Both the position numbers and the translations under genes were made by a program. A DNA stretch of 64,000 nucleotides from Bacillus sp. NTK034 (lineage in GTDB: Bacteria > Bacillota > Bacilli > Bacillales > Cytobacillaceae). Below the pieces are notes generated by a model. That model worked only from the letters and a program-made list of their open reading frames with translations, was not told the origin of the DNA and ran no database searches. Position 1 is the stretch's first letter, and the number at the start of each line of letters is the position of its first letter. Below, in pieces: positions 42,064 to 51,109 of the stretch. The stretch is taken from contig NZ_JAFKOJ010000001.1 in NCBI RefSeq assembly GCF_017303275.1, positions 434,001 through 498,000 of the forward strand, read 5' to 3'.

Positions 42064-43758
42064 GTGAGATTTGAAGACTATGCATATGTTCGTCCGAATC
42101 TTGAAAAAGTAAAGGGGAACTTCGAAGCAGCGCTTGAGAAATTTGAAAATGCAGCTTCTGCAGAACAGCAAAATCGAGCTATGAAGGAAATTAATGATAT
42201 TCGAAATGATGTCGGCACGATGTTCAACCTTTGCTATATCCGTCATTCAGTTGATACAAATGATGAATTTTATAAAGCAGAGCAGGATTATATGGATGAA
42301 ATTCAGCCTGAAGTAGAAGGGTTTGTTACAAGGTATTATCAGGCTTTGGTTAATTCTAAGTTCAGGGCAGAGCTTGAAGAAAAATGGGGGAATCAGCTGT
42401 TTGCGCTTGCTGAAGCACAATTGAAGGTGTTCTCGCCAGAGATTGTTCCCCTTTTGCAAAAAGAAAATAAGCTTTCTTCAGAGTATACTAAATTAATTGC
42501 TTCAGCCAAGATTGATTTTGAAGGTGAAGAACGCACTCTTGCCCAATTGGAGCCATTTACTGAATCTACAGATCGAGAAATGCGCAAGAAAGCAAGCGAA
42601 GCACGCTTTGGTTTCCTGGGAGATAATGAGAATGAGCTGGACCGTATATATGATGAGCTTGTCAAGGTTAGAACAGGGATTGCCCATAAACTTGGATATG
42701 CGAATTTTGTTGAACTGGCTTATTTCCGCATGTACCGGACAGATTATAACGCGGAGATGGTTGCAAATTTCCGCAAGCAGGTGAAGGATTTCATCGTTCC
42801 AATCGCCACAAGGCTAAAGGAAAGGCAAAGAGAGCGGATTGGCGTTGACAGGCTGAAATATTACGATGAAGGATTTGAATTTAAAACAGGAAATGCTGTA
42901 CCGAAAGGCGATCCGGAATGGATTATTGAAAACGGACAAAAAATGTATGACGAGCTTTCCAGAGAAACCAGTGAATTTTTCACTTATATGAGAGAAAATA
43001 ATCTAATGGACCTGGTAGCCAAAAAGGGAAAAGCAGGGGGCGGCTATTGCACATATATTGAAAACTATAAATCCCCATTCATTTTCTCTAACTTCAATGG
43101 GACTTCAGGAGATATTGATGTTCTTACCCATGAAGCAGGCCATGCATTCCAGGTGTATTCAAGCAGCCATTTTGAGATCCCTGAATATAACTGGCCAACT
43201 TATGAAGCTGCTGAAATTCATTCCATGAGTATGGAGTTTTTCACTTGGCCGTGGATGGAGGGCTTCTTTAAAGATGATACCGAGAAATACAAGTTTTCTC
43301 ATTTGAGCGGAGGACTGCTATTCTTGCCTTACGGAGTATCAGTTGATGAATTCCAGCATTGGGTATATGAAAACCCGGAAGCATCACCTCAGGAAAGAAA
43401 ACAGGCATGGAGAGAAATTGAGAAGAAATACTTACCGCATAAAGATTATGATGGGAATGAGTATTTAGAGAACGGCGGATTTTGGCAGAGGCAGGGCCAT
43501 ATCTACAATTCACCTTTCTATTATATCGATTACACATTGGCGCAGATTTGTGCATTTCAATTCTGGAAAAGGTCTCGGGAGAATCAGGAAGCGGCATGGA
43601 AGGATTATTTAAAATTGTGCCAGCTTGGCGGCAGCAAGCCTTTCACAGGCCTTGTTAAAGATGCTGGATTGATTTCTCCTTTTGAAGAGGGCTGTGTCGA
43701 GTCTGTTATCGGAGAAATTGAAAACTGGCTGAATTCCGTGGATGATAAGAGTTTATAA
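42064..43758 (+). CDS. pepF: M3-family oligoendopeptidase F
   Basis: A 564-residue cytoplasmic zinc metallopeptidase that cleaves short peptides. The zinc site is LTHEAGHAFQ (His356, Glu357, His360) with the third ligand Glu in TYEAAEIHSMSMEFFTWPW. The C-terminal NSPFYYIDYTLAQICAFQFW is typical of PepF. The GTG at 42064 is used because GAGGGGGA lies upstream and the ATG three bases before it runs straight into a stop. It is monocistronic, convergent with clpE. Confidence 0.92.
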   Translation: MRFEDYAYVRPNLEKVKGNFEAALEKFENAASAEQQNRAMKEINDIRNDVGTMFNLCYIRHSVDTNDEFYKAEQDYMDEIQPEVEGFVTRYYQALVNSKFRAELEEKWGNQLFALAEAQLKVFSPEIVPLLQKENKLSSEYTKLIASAKIDFEGEERTLAQLEPFTESTDREMRKKASEARFGFLGDNENELDRIYDELVKVRTGIAHKLGYANFVELAYFRMYRTDYNAEMVANFRKQVKDFIVPIATRLKERQRERIGVDRLKYYDEGFEFKTGNAVPKGDPEWIIENGQKMYDELSRETSEFFTYMRENNLMDLVAKKGKAGGGYCTYIENYKSPFIFSNFNGTSGDIDVLTHEAGHAFQVYSSSHFEIPEYNWPTYEAAEIHSMSMEFFTWPWMEGFFKDDTEKYKFSHLSGGLLFLPYGVSVDEFQHWVYENPEASPQERKQAWREIEKKYLPHKDYDGNEYLENGGFWQRQGHIYNSPFYYIDYTLAQICAFQFWKRSRENQEAAWKDYLKLCQLGGSKPFTGLVKDAGLISPFEEGCVESVIGEIENWLNSVDDKSL

Positions 43759-43759
43759 A

Positions 43760-43807
43760 AAAATAAGGAAGAGCCGGAAATTCTTGATTCCGGCTCTTTC
43801 TTATTTT
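43760..43807. terminator. Bidirectional terminator between pepF and clpE
   Basis: AAGAGCCGGAA pairs with TTCCGGCTCTT; A-rich and T-rich flanks on both sides serve both convergent genes. Confidence 0.92.
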
Positions 43808-45958
43808 TTAGCGGAGGGGTTTAATGACAATTGAACCGTCAACAAGATCGGCCTGTAATTGGCTATTTCCGCCATGATCAATGATGAAATCAGCAATCTT
43901 GTCTTCAAGTTCATCCTGGATGATCCTTCTTAATGGCCGTGCGCCAAAAACGGGATGATATCCATCCGCAGCTAATTTCTCCTTGGCTTCCTTGGTAACA
44001 GTCAATTCAATATCCTGTTCAATTAATGTTTCCTGAAGCTCATTAAGCATTAAGTCGACAATTTTCAATAAATGCTCTTTTTCCAAAGCTTTAAATTCAA
44101 TAATGCTATCAAAGCGGTTCAGGAATTCCGGCTTAAAGAAGCTGCCGAGCGATTCAAGAATGTTTGACTCCATGACGGCGTCAGCTGCACTAAATCCAAC
44201 ATGGATTTCTTTTTGCCCTGCTCCTGCATTGCTTGTCATGATAATGACTGTATCTTTAAAGCTGACAGTGCGGCCATGGCTATCTGTCAGGCGCCCATCT
44301 TCCAGTATTTGAAGGAACATGTGCTGTACATCTGGATGTGCTTTTTCTATCTCATCAAGCAGAATGATGCTGTATGGGTTTCTGCGTACCCGCTCAGTAA
44401 GCTGTCCGGCTTCTTCATGGCCCACATATCCTGGAGGGGAACCGATAATTTTTGCTACGCTGTGTTTTTCCATATATTCACTCATATCAAGCCTGATCAT
44501 GCTGTCTTTTGAGCCGAATAGCTCTTGGGAAAGTGTTTTGGTCAGCTCAGTTTTGCCGACGCCTGTTGGCCCGACAAATAGAAAAGAGCCAATTGGGCGG
44601 TACTTTGATTTAAGTCCTGCACGGCTTCGGCGAATTGCCTTTGCAACTTTCCGCACGGCTTCCGCCTGTCCAATTACTTTTTCTGCAAGACTTGCCTCAA
44701 GGTTCTGCATTTTTTCCTGCTCATCATCTGCTAATTTGCCGACAGGAATCCCGGTTTTCTTTTCAATAATCTCCTGAATATGGCTAACGTCAATAACTGG
44801 CCGTTCTGCCTTGTTGTCCCCGTTTAGTGCCTGCTGGAGTTTTAGTTCCTTTTCACGGAGTTTTGCAGCATCTTCATATTTTTCTTCTTTTAAAACAAGT
44901 TCTTTCTGCCTGCTGATTTCTTTCAGCTGTTTTTCAATATCTTCTGCTGGTATATATCCTGATTGAAGATTCATTTTAGAACCTGCTTCATCCATTAAAT
45001 CAATGGCTTTGTCAGGAAGGAACCGGTCCTGAATATATCGGCTTGACAGCTGCACACATGCTTTAATGGCATGTTCAGTAAAAGAAACATCATGGTAATC
45101 TTCGTATTTTTGTTTCAGTCCCATCAAGATTTCAATTGCCTCATTTTCAGCGGGCTCTTCTATTTGAACAGGCTGGAATCTGCGTTCCAATGCTGGATCT
45201 TTTTCAATTTGGCGGTATTCTTTCAATGTGGTGGCTCCGACCACTTGAAGCTCTCCCCGTGCAAGGGCGGGCTTTAGAATGTTGCCTGCATCCATTGATC
45301 CTTCGGCTGACCCTGCTCCAACAAGCAAATGAATTTCATCTATAAAGAGAATAATATTCTTGCGTGTCTGAAGCTCCGAGATCAGCTGCTTCATGCGTTC
45401 TTCGAATTGGCCGCGGATGCCTGTGTTTGCAACCAGGGATGCCACATCCAGCAAATAGACTTCTTTATTTTGAAGTTTCTTTGGTGCATTTCCTTCGGCA
45501 ATCTTAATGGCTAGCCCTTCGGCAATAGCTGTTTTACCTACTCCTGGTTCACCGATTAAGACCGGATTATTTTTGGTTCTTCTATTTAAAATTTCAATCA
45601 CACGATTTATTTCTAAATCCCGTCCGATGACTGGGTCAATTAAACCTGCTTTGGCAAGCTGTGTAAGATTTCTTCCGAATTGATCGATAAATCCGCCATT
45701 GCCATGATTGTGTCCCGGCGCTTCTTTTAGATCATAGTTTTCATTTCCTTGAGAGGCAGCCATCTTCTTGAAGAAATCCTCCAAAGGCATTTGGCCAAAA
45801 CCTGAAAAACCACTCAAAGCAGGCCCAAAGGAAGTAAGGCTATGTTGCTTTTCAGTTTGATAACAGCTATGGCAAAGGTTTAGATTTCGTTCATTTCCAT
45901 TCAATTTCAGTCTTAATTGTACATTTGCTTGTTTTGTTTGACATTTTTGACAAAGCAT
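43808..45958 (-). CDS. clpE: ATP-dependent Clp protease ATP-binding subunit ClpE
   Basis: A 716-residue HSP100 unfoldase. An N-terminal zinc finger with two CxxC pairs ([15 protein letters not shown]) is the ClpE hallmark. Two AAA+ modules follow, with Walker A motifs [13 protein letters not shown] and [13 protein letters not shown] and Walker B boxes ILFIDEIH and [16 protein letters not shown]-like helix ([20 protein letters not shown]) lies between them. It delivers damaged proteins, including CtsR, to ClpP. The start at MLCQKC has TGGAGGT upstream. Two CtsR operators cover the promoter, so it is heat-inducible. Confidence 0.96.
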   Translation of the reverse strand: MLCQKCQTKQANVQLRLKLNGNERNLNLCHSCYQTEKQHSLTSFGPALSGFSGFGQMPLEDFFKKMAASQGNENYDLKEAPGHNHGNGGFIDQFGRNLTQLAKAGLIDPVIGRDLEINRVIEILNRRTKNNPVLIGEPGVGKTAIAEGLAIKIAEGNAPKKLQNKEVYLLDVASLVANTGIRGQFEERMKQLISELQTRKNIILFIDEIHLLVGAGSAEGSMDAGNILKPALARGELQVVGATTLKEYRQIEKDPALERRFQPVQIEEPAENEAIEILMGLKQKYEDYHDVSFTEHAIKACVQLSSRYIQDRFLPDKAIDLMDEAGSKMNLQSGYIPAEDIEKQLKEISRQKELVLKEEKYEDAAKLREKELKLQQALNGDNKAERPVIDVSHIQEIIEKKTGIPVGKLADDEQEKMQNLEASLAEKVIGQAEAVRKVAKAIRRSRAGLKSKYRPIGSFLFVGPTGVGKTELTKTLSQELFGSKDSMIRLDMSEYMEKHSVAKIIGSPPGYVGHEEAGQLTERVRRNPYSIILLDEIEKAHPDVQHMFLQILEDGRLTDSHGRTVSFKDTVIIMTSNAGAGQKEIHVGFSAADAVMESNILESLGSFFKPEFLNRFDSIIEFKALEKEHLLKIVDLMLNELQETLIEQDIELTVTKEAKEKLAADGYHPVFGARPLRRIIQDELEDKIADFIIDHGGNSQLQADLVDGSIVIKPLR

Positions 45959-45990
45959 TTTGCATACCTCCATAAAAAGTTTGGTCTGAC

Positions 45991-46046
45991 TTTGACTATA
46001 TTTGACTTTATACCTGCATTATAATTTGACCTTTTTTGACTTTCAA
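45991..46046 (-). promoter_or_regulatory. clpE promoter with two CtsR operators
   Basis: On the minus strand TTGAAA (46041-46046) and TATAAT (46018-46023) are spaced 17 bp. Tandem CtsR heptads AGTCAAAAAAGGTCAAA (46025-46041) fill the spacer. A second pair, AGTCAAATATAGTCAAA (45991-46007), lies just downstream of the start point. Both match the RGTCAAANANRGTCAAA-type consensus. Confidence 0.92.
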
Positions 46047-46155
46047 GTATTTTGTTTTGGTATTTTTTCCCTTAACTGTAGTTTAGCCGTATTGCAAAAA
46101 AGCTCGTCTTTGTTTGTACCAGCCTACATATATTGGAAAGGAAGGAGGAGATTAA

Positions 46156-47214
46156 GTGAAAACGAATTGGGGGGCAGCTTTCCAGATCGCTGCCGTTTAT
46201 GTGGGAACCGTGGTGGGAGCGGGCTTTGCCACTGGCAGGGAGATTGTGGAGTTTTTTTCCCGATTTGGTTTTATCGGTTTAATTGGGATCTTAATGAGCG
46301 GCTATATCTTTATTTTTCTCGGCTCCAAATTAATGAGAATCTCTGCCCGAATAAAGGCTGCATCTTATCAGGAATTAAATGAATATTTATTTGGAAGATT
46401 TTTTGGTTCTGCCATTAATATATTGATGCTGTTTATGCTGCTGGGCGTTTGCGCCGTCATGCTGTCAGGTGCAGGAGCAGTGTTTGAAGAACAGATCGGC
46501 ATCAGCAAGACTGCAGGATTGCTCATAACGATAGGGTTAACGATTATTACAATGATAGTGGGTATCCGCGGATTATTCGCTGTGAATACGTTTGTTGTTC
46601 CGATGATGATTGCATTTAGCTTTATTTTGTTGTTCATAAGCATGAAGCTCCCTAATTTTGCAGAACAGGTTCTATTTATCCCATATGCTGAAGATGGATG
46701 GAAAGCGGTAGTGGCTCCGTTCTCTTATACGGCTCTGAATTTGACATTGGCCCAAGCAGTATTAGTGCCTGTGGCTTCAGAAATAAATGACGATCGGACA
46801 ATAAAGTGGGGTGGATACCTTGGAGGAGCCGCATTGACTCTCATCCTGCTTTCCAGCCATTTGACGCTGATGATGCTCCCAAATCTGGAAGCTTATGATA
46901 TCCCAATGGCTGCTATTGTTAAGACGTTGGCATCATCTTTCTATTGGATATTTGTTTTTGTCATCTATGGTGAAATTTTCACTTCTGTGATTGGGAATGT
47001 GTTTGGGATCGAGAGACAGGTAAAAAAGTATATTTCAGTTCCGAGTATTATTATTGTGGGCTTTATTTTTGTAGTATGTTACTTTATCAGTTTGATCAAT
47101 TATGGAACATTGCTTTCCTATTTATATCCGGTATTCGGATATGTAAGTTTGACATTTATTATTCTTCTGTGGATGAAGCCATTTGATGATGGAAGTAAAG
47201 GCAAGAAAGCTTGA
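46156..47214 (+). CDS. ykvI: YkvI-like membrane transporter
   Basis: A 352-residue protein with about ten membrane segments. It starts at GTG with GGAGGAG upstream. The first segment (WGAAFQIAAVYVGTVVGAGF, ATGREIVEFFSRFG) is typical of the YkvI family, distant relatives of the amino acid-polyamine-cation (APC) and branched-chain amino acid transporters. No substrate has been established that I know of. It is divergent from clpE, the same arrangement as in B. subtilis, and seems monocistronic. Confidence 0.87.
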   Translation: MKTNWGAAFQIAAVYVGTVVGAGFATGREIVEFFSRFGFIGLIGILMSGYIFIFLGSKLMRISARIKAASYQELNEYLFGRFFGSAINILMLFMLLGVCAVMLSGAGAVFEEQIGISKTAGLLITIGLTIITMIVGIRGLFAVNTFVVPMMIAFSFILLFISMKLPNFAEQVLFIPYAEDGWKAVVAPFSYTALNLTLAQAVLVPVASEINDDRTIKWGGYLGGAALTLILLSSHLTLMMLPNLEAYDIPMAAIVKTLASSFYWIFVFVIYGEIFTSVIGNVFGIERQVKKYISVPSIIIVGFIFVVCYFISLINYGTLLSYLYPVFGYVSLTFIILLWMKPFDDGSKGKKA

Positions 47215-47227
47215 TTAAAGCTAAATA

Positions 47228-47262
47228 AAAGAGATCCGTTTTGCACGGATCTCTTTTTTATT
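47228..47262. terminator. Bidirectional terminator between ykvI and lipoprotein gene
   Basis: AGAGATCCG pairs with CGGATCTCT with A-rich and T-rich flanks, serving both convergent genes. Confidence 0.9.
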
Positions 47263-47265
47263 TCA

Positions 47266-47940
47266 TTATTTTTGCGGCTCTTCCTTCATAATGGTTTTCG
47301 CCATCTGAAGGAAAGCATCTTCATGGTCAGCTTCTTCCTTATTAAATAGGGTAAGCTTCAGAGAAAGATCTTCGTTTTTCACAAGATAGGCTGAAACCAG
47401 CTCACCGTTTCCTTCAGCTTTCATTACAGTAGCATCTTTGTAAAAATCATCTGAAGGGGCTTCAGATGTCTGCACATTTTCGCTAACAGCCCCTAATTGT
47501 GCTTTTGTATTTTCTTCGATCATATTCCAGTCTGCATCATTCGGAAGAAGTTCAATACGCATGAATACCTGATCATTTTCTGAAAGGTATAAGACATCTT
47601 TATTAGGCTCCTCGGCCGTAAGTTCATAGGCGGGCAAAACGTAAATAGAATAATTTTGATTATCACTATGCTTCAGGAAGGCAGTCTCTTCCTTCGCTTC
47701 ACCCTCAACCATATAAGCCATATTCTGCTCAAGGATTCTGATAACACTGTCTCCTTCACCAACAGAGTCATCTTCTTCTGAATTCTGTTCTTCAGTCTGT
47801 TCCTGTCCTTCTGAAGCAGTTTCTTCTTCATTTTGCTCCGGATCTGCTCCATTGCCGGAATCATCCTGAGTCGTGCCGCAGCCTGTCAGGATTGCAGCAA
47901 ATAATCCCAGCATTAAGATTAATTTCGCCATATTTTTCAT
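47266..47940 (-). CDS. Putative lipoprotein, acidic linker
   Basis: A 224-residue protein with a lipoprotein signal (AKLILMLGLFAAILTGC, lipobox LTGC). A long acidic Glu/Gln/Ser linker of about 45 residues (ETASEGQEQTEEQNSEEDDS) follows, then a folded domain of about 150 residues (VIRILEQNMAYMVEGEAKEE ... YSIYVLPAYELTAEEPNKDV). It would be anchored on the outer face of the membrane. I do not recognise the domain. GGGAGG lies 11 bp before the ATG; a start three codons later is also possible. Confidence 0.75.
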   Translation of the reverse strand: MKNMAKLILMLGLFAAILTGCGTTQDDSGNGADPEQNEEETASEGQEQTEEQNSEEDDSVGEGDSVIRILEQNMAYMVEGEAKEETAFLKHSDNQNYSIYVLPAYELTAEEPNKDVLYLSENDQVFMRIELLPNDADWNMIEENTKAQLGAVSENVQTSEAPSDDFYKDATVMKAEGNGELVSAYLVKNEDLSLKLTLFNKEEADHEDAFLQMAKTIMKEEPQK

Positions 47941-48078
47941 TAATGTTTCATCCTCCCGTTGTCACTCCTAGCGCTTTTGCATAATTAGACGTAAATGGAA
48001 TGAAAGAGTTACATATAAATTCCTATTAATTAGTACATTACCATTTATGTAAAACATCGACAAGACTCAATAAAAACT

Positions 48079-48112
48079 AAAAAAAATAGACAATCCATGA
48101 TGGAATTGTCTA
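48079..48112 (-). terminator. Terminator of CPBP protease gene
   Basis: AGACAATTCCA pairs with TGGATTGTCT on the minus strand, followed by eight T residues, about 30 bp after the stop codon. Confidence 0.85.
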
Positions 48113-48140
48113 ATCATTATTGAAATCTGCACGAGTCCAT

Positions 48141-48752
48141 TTAATAAAAGGGGAGCAGGACGAATATCAATAAGTCAAAAACCAGGTGGGATACGATTAC
48201 AAGCGGAAGGCTTCTTTTCCAAGCGTATAGCCATCCCCAGAAGAGGCCTGCGATTAACGCTGCAAAGGCTAGCATCCAGTATCCTGAATAAAAATGAACA
48301 GAAGAATAGAGGAGAGACGATAGTATGATGGATAACTTAACAGTCGTAAATTTCATCAATCTCTTTTGAACGAAACCCCTCCAAAAGACTTCTTCTCCTG
48401 GAACAATGATTAAGATCAGCGCAATATAGTGCCAGATAAAGGATGGTGAAAAACGGCCGTATAGTTTTTCAACCTGATTAACAAAGGGAAGATTGAGTAT
48501 TTCAAATAAACTGTATCCGGCCCAAAAAAGACCGTACAAAAGGAAACCCGAAAGGACTCCATAGGTAATAAATGTTCCAAAAGTGGCCTTGTCTTCCACT
48601 TCCTCCATTATGATGGAATAACTGATTAGAAGCAGTAAAGAGGCAGAAAAGATATACCAAAAAATTGATTTATCCTGAAATGTAAAATACATAAGCAGAT
48701 GAGCGAGTAATATCCCGCCAATAAATCGGACATCTGCGGCAACACTCTTCAA
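48141..48752 (-). CDS. CPBP-family intramembrane metalloprotease
   Basis: A 203-residue membrane protein with about six segments. The CPBP (Abi) motifs are visible: VPGEEVFWRGFVQKRL (Glu-Glu and Arg), LLYSSVHFYSG (His) and VSHLVFDLL (His, Asp). The family includes type II CAAX prenyl protease relatives and, in bacteria, proteins linked to bacteriocin immunity or stress. Its substrate is unknown. It starts after AAAGGAGAT. The GC-rich repeat follows its promoter region. Confidence 0.88.
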   Translation of the reverse strand: MKSVAADVRFIGGILLAHLLMYFTFQDKSIFWYIFSASLLLLISYSIIMEEVEDKATFGTFITYGVLSGFLLYGLFWAGYSLFEILNLPFVNQVEKLYGRFSPSFIWHYIALILIIVPGEEVFWRGFVQKRLMKFTTVKLSIILSSLLYSSVHFYSGYWMLAFAALIAGLFWGWLYAWKRSLPLVIVSHLVFDLLIFVLLPFY

Positions 48753-48775
48753 TTTTTAATCTCCTTTCAATAAGA

Positions 48776-48836
48776 AAAGCCGAAGCGCCTTGCCCACGCC
48801 CGCCCCCCCCCGAGGGGGCAGGCGACGCTGCTAGAC
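48776..48836. repeat. GC-rich intergenic repeat with C10 run
   Basis: A 60-bp block far richer in GC than its surroundings. It begins GCCGAAGCGCCTTGCCC, contains an uninterrupted C run of ten (48792-48801 region) and folds back through CCCCC/GGGGG and CGCC/GGCG. I recall similar AGCCGAAGCGCCTTG-type blocks scattered between genes in Bacillus/Cytobacillus genomes. Function is unknown. Confidence 0.6.
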
Positions 48837-48999
48837 AGTTCTCAAAGCACAAAAAACTTTCTTATCTTTTTAAAAATAACCAAACACTATTTTAACAAAA
48901 AACAATCCTAAAAAGTAAGGAAAAGATTTCTTTGGAAACGTTAAGATAAAATAATGCAGATATGCTAATCATAAACCCATGAGAAGGGAGGTATGTATA

Positions 49000-49110
49000 A
49001 TGACGAAATCAAAAAGAGAAAAAGAGCGTGCATGGACGGTAAGAAAGCAGGACCAGCACCCGCATGGTAAAGTGAAATCATTAAAAGAACTGTCCGGGGA
49101 AAAGGAATAA
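49000..49110 (+). CDS. Small basic protein, DUF6254-like
   Basis: A 36-residue protein (MTKSKREKERAWTVRKQDQH ... PHGKVKSLKELSGEKE), strongly basic in its first half. A very good ribosome site (AAGGGAGG) precedes the ATG by 9 bp. I recall this short pattern as a conserved Bacillus family (DUF6254). Function is unknown. A GGCCCCC/GGGGGCC hairpin (49117-49136) without T run lies just downstream. Confidence 0.7.
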   Translation: MTKSKREKERAWTVRKQDQHPHGKVKSLKELSGEKE

Positions 49111-49230
49111 AATCTGGGCCCCCTAATCTGGGGGCCGCGAATGTGAAGAAATTCAAGGGTGCGCCATTTTAAAATGCAAGCTGAAAAGGGGAGAGGAAGG
49201 TGGAGAATGAAACTGATAAAATGCAAGAAT

Positions 49231-49260
49231 AAAAAAAGCAGCAAGAGAGCTGCTTTTTTT
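49231..49260. terminator. Bidirectional terminator before ykvS
   Basis: AAAAAAAGCAGC pairs with GCTGCTTTTTTT around AAGAGA. It ends the small plus-strand gene and the convergent ykvS. Confidence 0.9.
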
Positions 49261-49292
49261 GGATCCGAAAGAATGCGCTTTCATTTTTTCTT

Positions 49293-49481
49293 TTATACTG
49301 CTGATTCTCTTACTACCTTATAATTTTTATGATTGACAACTGTTCTTTGATCTAATTCCAAATCACGGTAGTTATCCATGTACGTTAAATCTACAATAAC
49401 AGAATTCTCATTTACTTTTTCTACAATCCCTTGTAATCCGTCACGAAACTCAATAATATTGCCAACCTCTGCTTTCTTCAA
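49293..49481 (-). CDS. ykvS: YkvS-like DUF2187 protein
   Basis: A 62-residue small beta-barrel protein (KKAEVGNIIEFRDGLQGIVE, KVNENSVIVDLTYMDNYRDL, VVNHKNYKVV), matching the DUF2187/YkvS type. The TTG at 49481 is chosen because AAAAGGAGAG lies 6 bp upstream; the open frame extends to 49568 without start signals. The fold resembles KOW/SH3-like nucleic-acid binders but the role is not known. Confidence 0.82.
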   Translation of the reverse strand: MKKAEVGNIIEFRDGLQGIVEKVNENSVIVDLTYMDNYRDLELDQRTVVNHKNYKVVRESAV

Positions 49482-49755
49482 AAAGCATCTCTCCTTTTGT
49501 CCATTTCTTTCGCTGGTAATAACAGTTTGCACTATATTATGAAATGCGTAAAGAATTTTGCAATTCACTGCTGTTTAGGTAATTTATTACAGCATTAGGT
49601 TGGTAATATTATACCAGATAAAATACTTTTGTACATTAAAATTATTTAATATTCAGAATAAATGATTGATGTACAGATATAATATTAGATACTTCAAAAT
49701 TGACAGCACTTTAATTATGATAGAAAAAGAATAGAGTAAAAAGGAGTTCTGAGTA

Positions 49756-49950
49756 ATGAATCATGAACAAATTATAGAAGTGCTCGATCAATTAAAAAAT
49801 GGAATCATCTCAGAGTATCATGTGTCAAAAGAAGACTTTCTTCCTTTTCGCAGCATTATTGTGAAAAGGGAGGATTTTAAGCACTTCCGCGGAATCGCAC
49901 AAAGAGGCGGCCATGTTATATATCGATATTTAGATTTACCCCGAAGCTAA
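49756..49950 (+). CDS. Small conserved-type hypothetical protein, 64 aa
   Basis: A 64-residue soluble protein (MNHEQIIEVLDQLKNGIISE, YHVSKEDFLPFRSIIVKRED, IAQRGGHVIYRYLDLPRS). AAGGAG precedes the ATG by 10 bp, and a hairpin terminator follows. The sequence is well formed with no low-complexity stretch. I do not recognise its family. Confidence 0.7.
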   Translation: MNHEQIIEVLDQLKNGIISEYHVSKEDFLPFRSIIVKREDFKHFRGIAQRGGHVIYRYLDLPRS

Positions 49951-49983
49951 AATAGAAATGGCGCTGAAATATAAAGCACATAG

Positions 49984-50015
49984 AAAAGACACTTGAAAAT
50001 CTCAGGTGTCTTTCC
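49984..50015 (+). terminator. Terminator after 64-aa gene
   Basis: AAAGACACTTGA pairs with TCAGGTGTCTTT around AAATC, 35 bp after the stop codon. The T tract is short. Confidence 0.75.
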
Positions 50016-50100
50016 TGTATGTCCTCATGAAAAGTTGAAAAGAAGGCATACCAATCTGGGTTTGAAAGCAATATTACTAATTTGAAGGGGCTGAACAAGT

Positions 50101-50847
50101 ATGGGCAATTTTATAGGAAAAACGGTCATCATTACAGGAGGAGCCAGCGGAATTGGAAAGGGAATTGCCGAGACGTTCTCAGGGGAAGGGGCCAATGTGG
50201 TCATCGTTGACATAGATGAAATGAAGGGAAAAAAGTTAGAAGAAAGCTTGAACAAACAAGGCCAGACATGCATGTTTATTAGAGCAGATGTTAAGAATGA
50301 AGCAGAAATCAAGGGACTTTTAATAAAAACTTATGAATCATTTGGAGCAATTGATATTCTAATAAATAACGCTGGCATCTCAAAGTTTCATTCATTTTTT
50401 GAACTGACTGTGGAATTGTGGGATGAAGTAATCAATACGAATCTTCGCAGTGTCTTTCTGTGCAGCAGGGAAGCTGCCAAGTTGATGAAACAAGGATCCT
50501 GTATTATCAATCTATCTTCTACGAGAGCAGTAATGTCTGAAAGCAATACAGAGGCATACTCGGCTTCAAAAGGCGGAATTATGGCAATCACCCATGCTTT
50601 AGCCAGTACGCTTGCTGAAAAGGGAATCAGGGTTAATTGCATAAGTCCCGGCTGGATTGAAACAGGGGATTATGAAAGTCTCAGGGAGATTGATCATAAT
50701 CAGCATTTTTCCAACAGAGTTGGAAAACCAGCGGACATTGCAAGAACCTGCTTATTTTTAGCTGATCCAGAAAATGACTTCATAACAGGAGAAAATATAA
50801 CAGTAGATGGAGGCATGACAAGGAAAATGATTTATGAAAAATATTAA
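50101..50847 (+). CDS. Short-chain dehydrogenase/reductase
   Basis: A 248-residue classical SDR. The cofactor motif is TGGASGIGKG (residues about 11-20). Asp (VIVDID) after the second strand suggests NAD preference. NNAG and the catalytic Ser (INLSS), Tyr153 and Lys157 (YSASK) are intact. The C-terminal DFITGENITVDGGMT is standard. The alcohol or keto substrate is unknown. The ATG follows GAAGGGG. It seems monocistronic. Confidence 0.92.
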   Translation: MGNFIGKTVIITGGASGIGKGIAETFSGEGANVVIVDIDEMKGKKLEESLNKQGQTCMFIRADVKNEAEIKGLLIKTYESFGAIDILINNAGISKFHSFFELTVELWDEVINTNLRSVFLCSREAAKLMKQGSCIINLSSTRAVMSESNTEAYSASKGGIMAITHALASTLAEKGIRVNCISPGWIETGDYESLREIDHNQHFSNRVGKPADIARTCLFLADPENDFITGENITVDGGMTRKMIYEKY

Positions 50848-50851
50848 CTGT

Positions 50852-50926
50852 CTACTTTCTTAACAATACGATATTTAGCACCAAAACAGCACCAATGAAA
50901 ATAAGGCAAAGCAGGATATTAATCAT
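50852..50926 (-). CDS. 24-residue membrane peptide
   Basis: A short frame (MINILLCLIFIGAVLVLNIV plus LLRK) that is entirely one membrane helix ending in basic residues. AGGAGGCGATATA precedes the ATG, an excellent ribosome site for so small a gene. It converges tail to tail with the SDR gene, leaving 4 bp, with no terminator between. It could be a small regulatory membrane peptide or a type I toxin-like peptide. No antitoxin RNA was identified. Confidence 0.55.
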   Translation of the reverse strand: MINILLCLIFIGAVLVLNIVLLRK

Positions 50927-51109
50927 TATATCGCCTCCTGTCGTTAAAGACATTGTAAAACAGCCTCGTTAAATGGCATTGAGTTCTTTGTAAATTTACT
51001 GTGAAAAAATGATAAACAAGTTAGAAACAGGAACAAGCCCCTTGTTCTAAATGGTTCAAAAGGCTCATATCCTTTTAAAGCTTTAGTATAATTAGAGGGA
51101 GGGGCTCTA

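Noticed and set aside
46002..46382. 126-codon frame before and into ykvI
   Set aside because: It begins inside CtsR operators, shows low complexity and overlaps ykvI in another frame.
48776..48836. CRISPR-like or insertion-sequence end
   Set aside because: Only one unit is present, with no repeated spacers, no transposase and no flanking target duplication visible.
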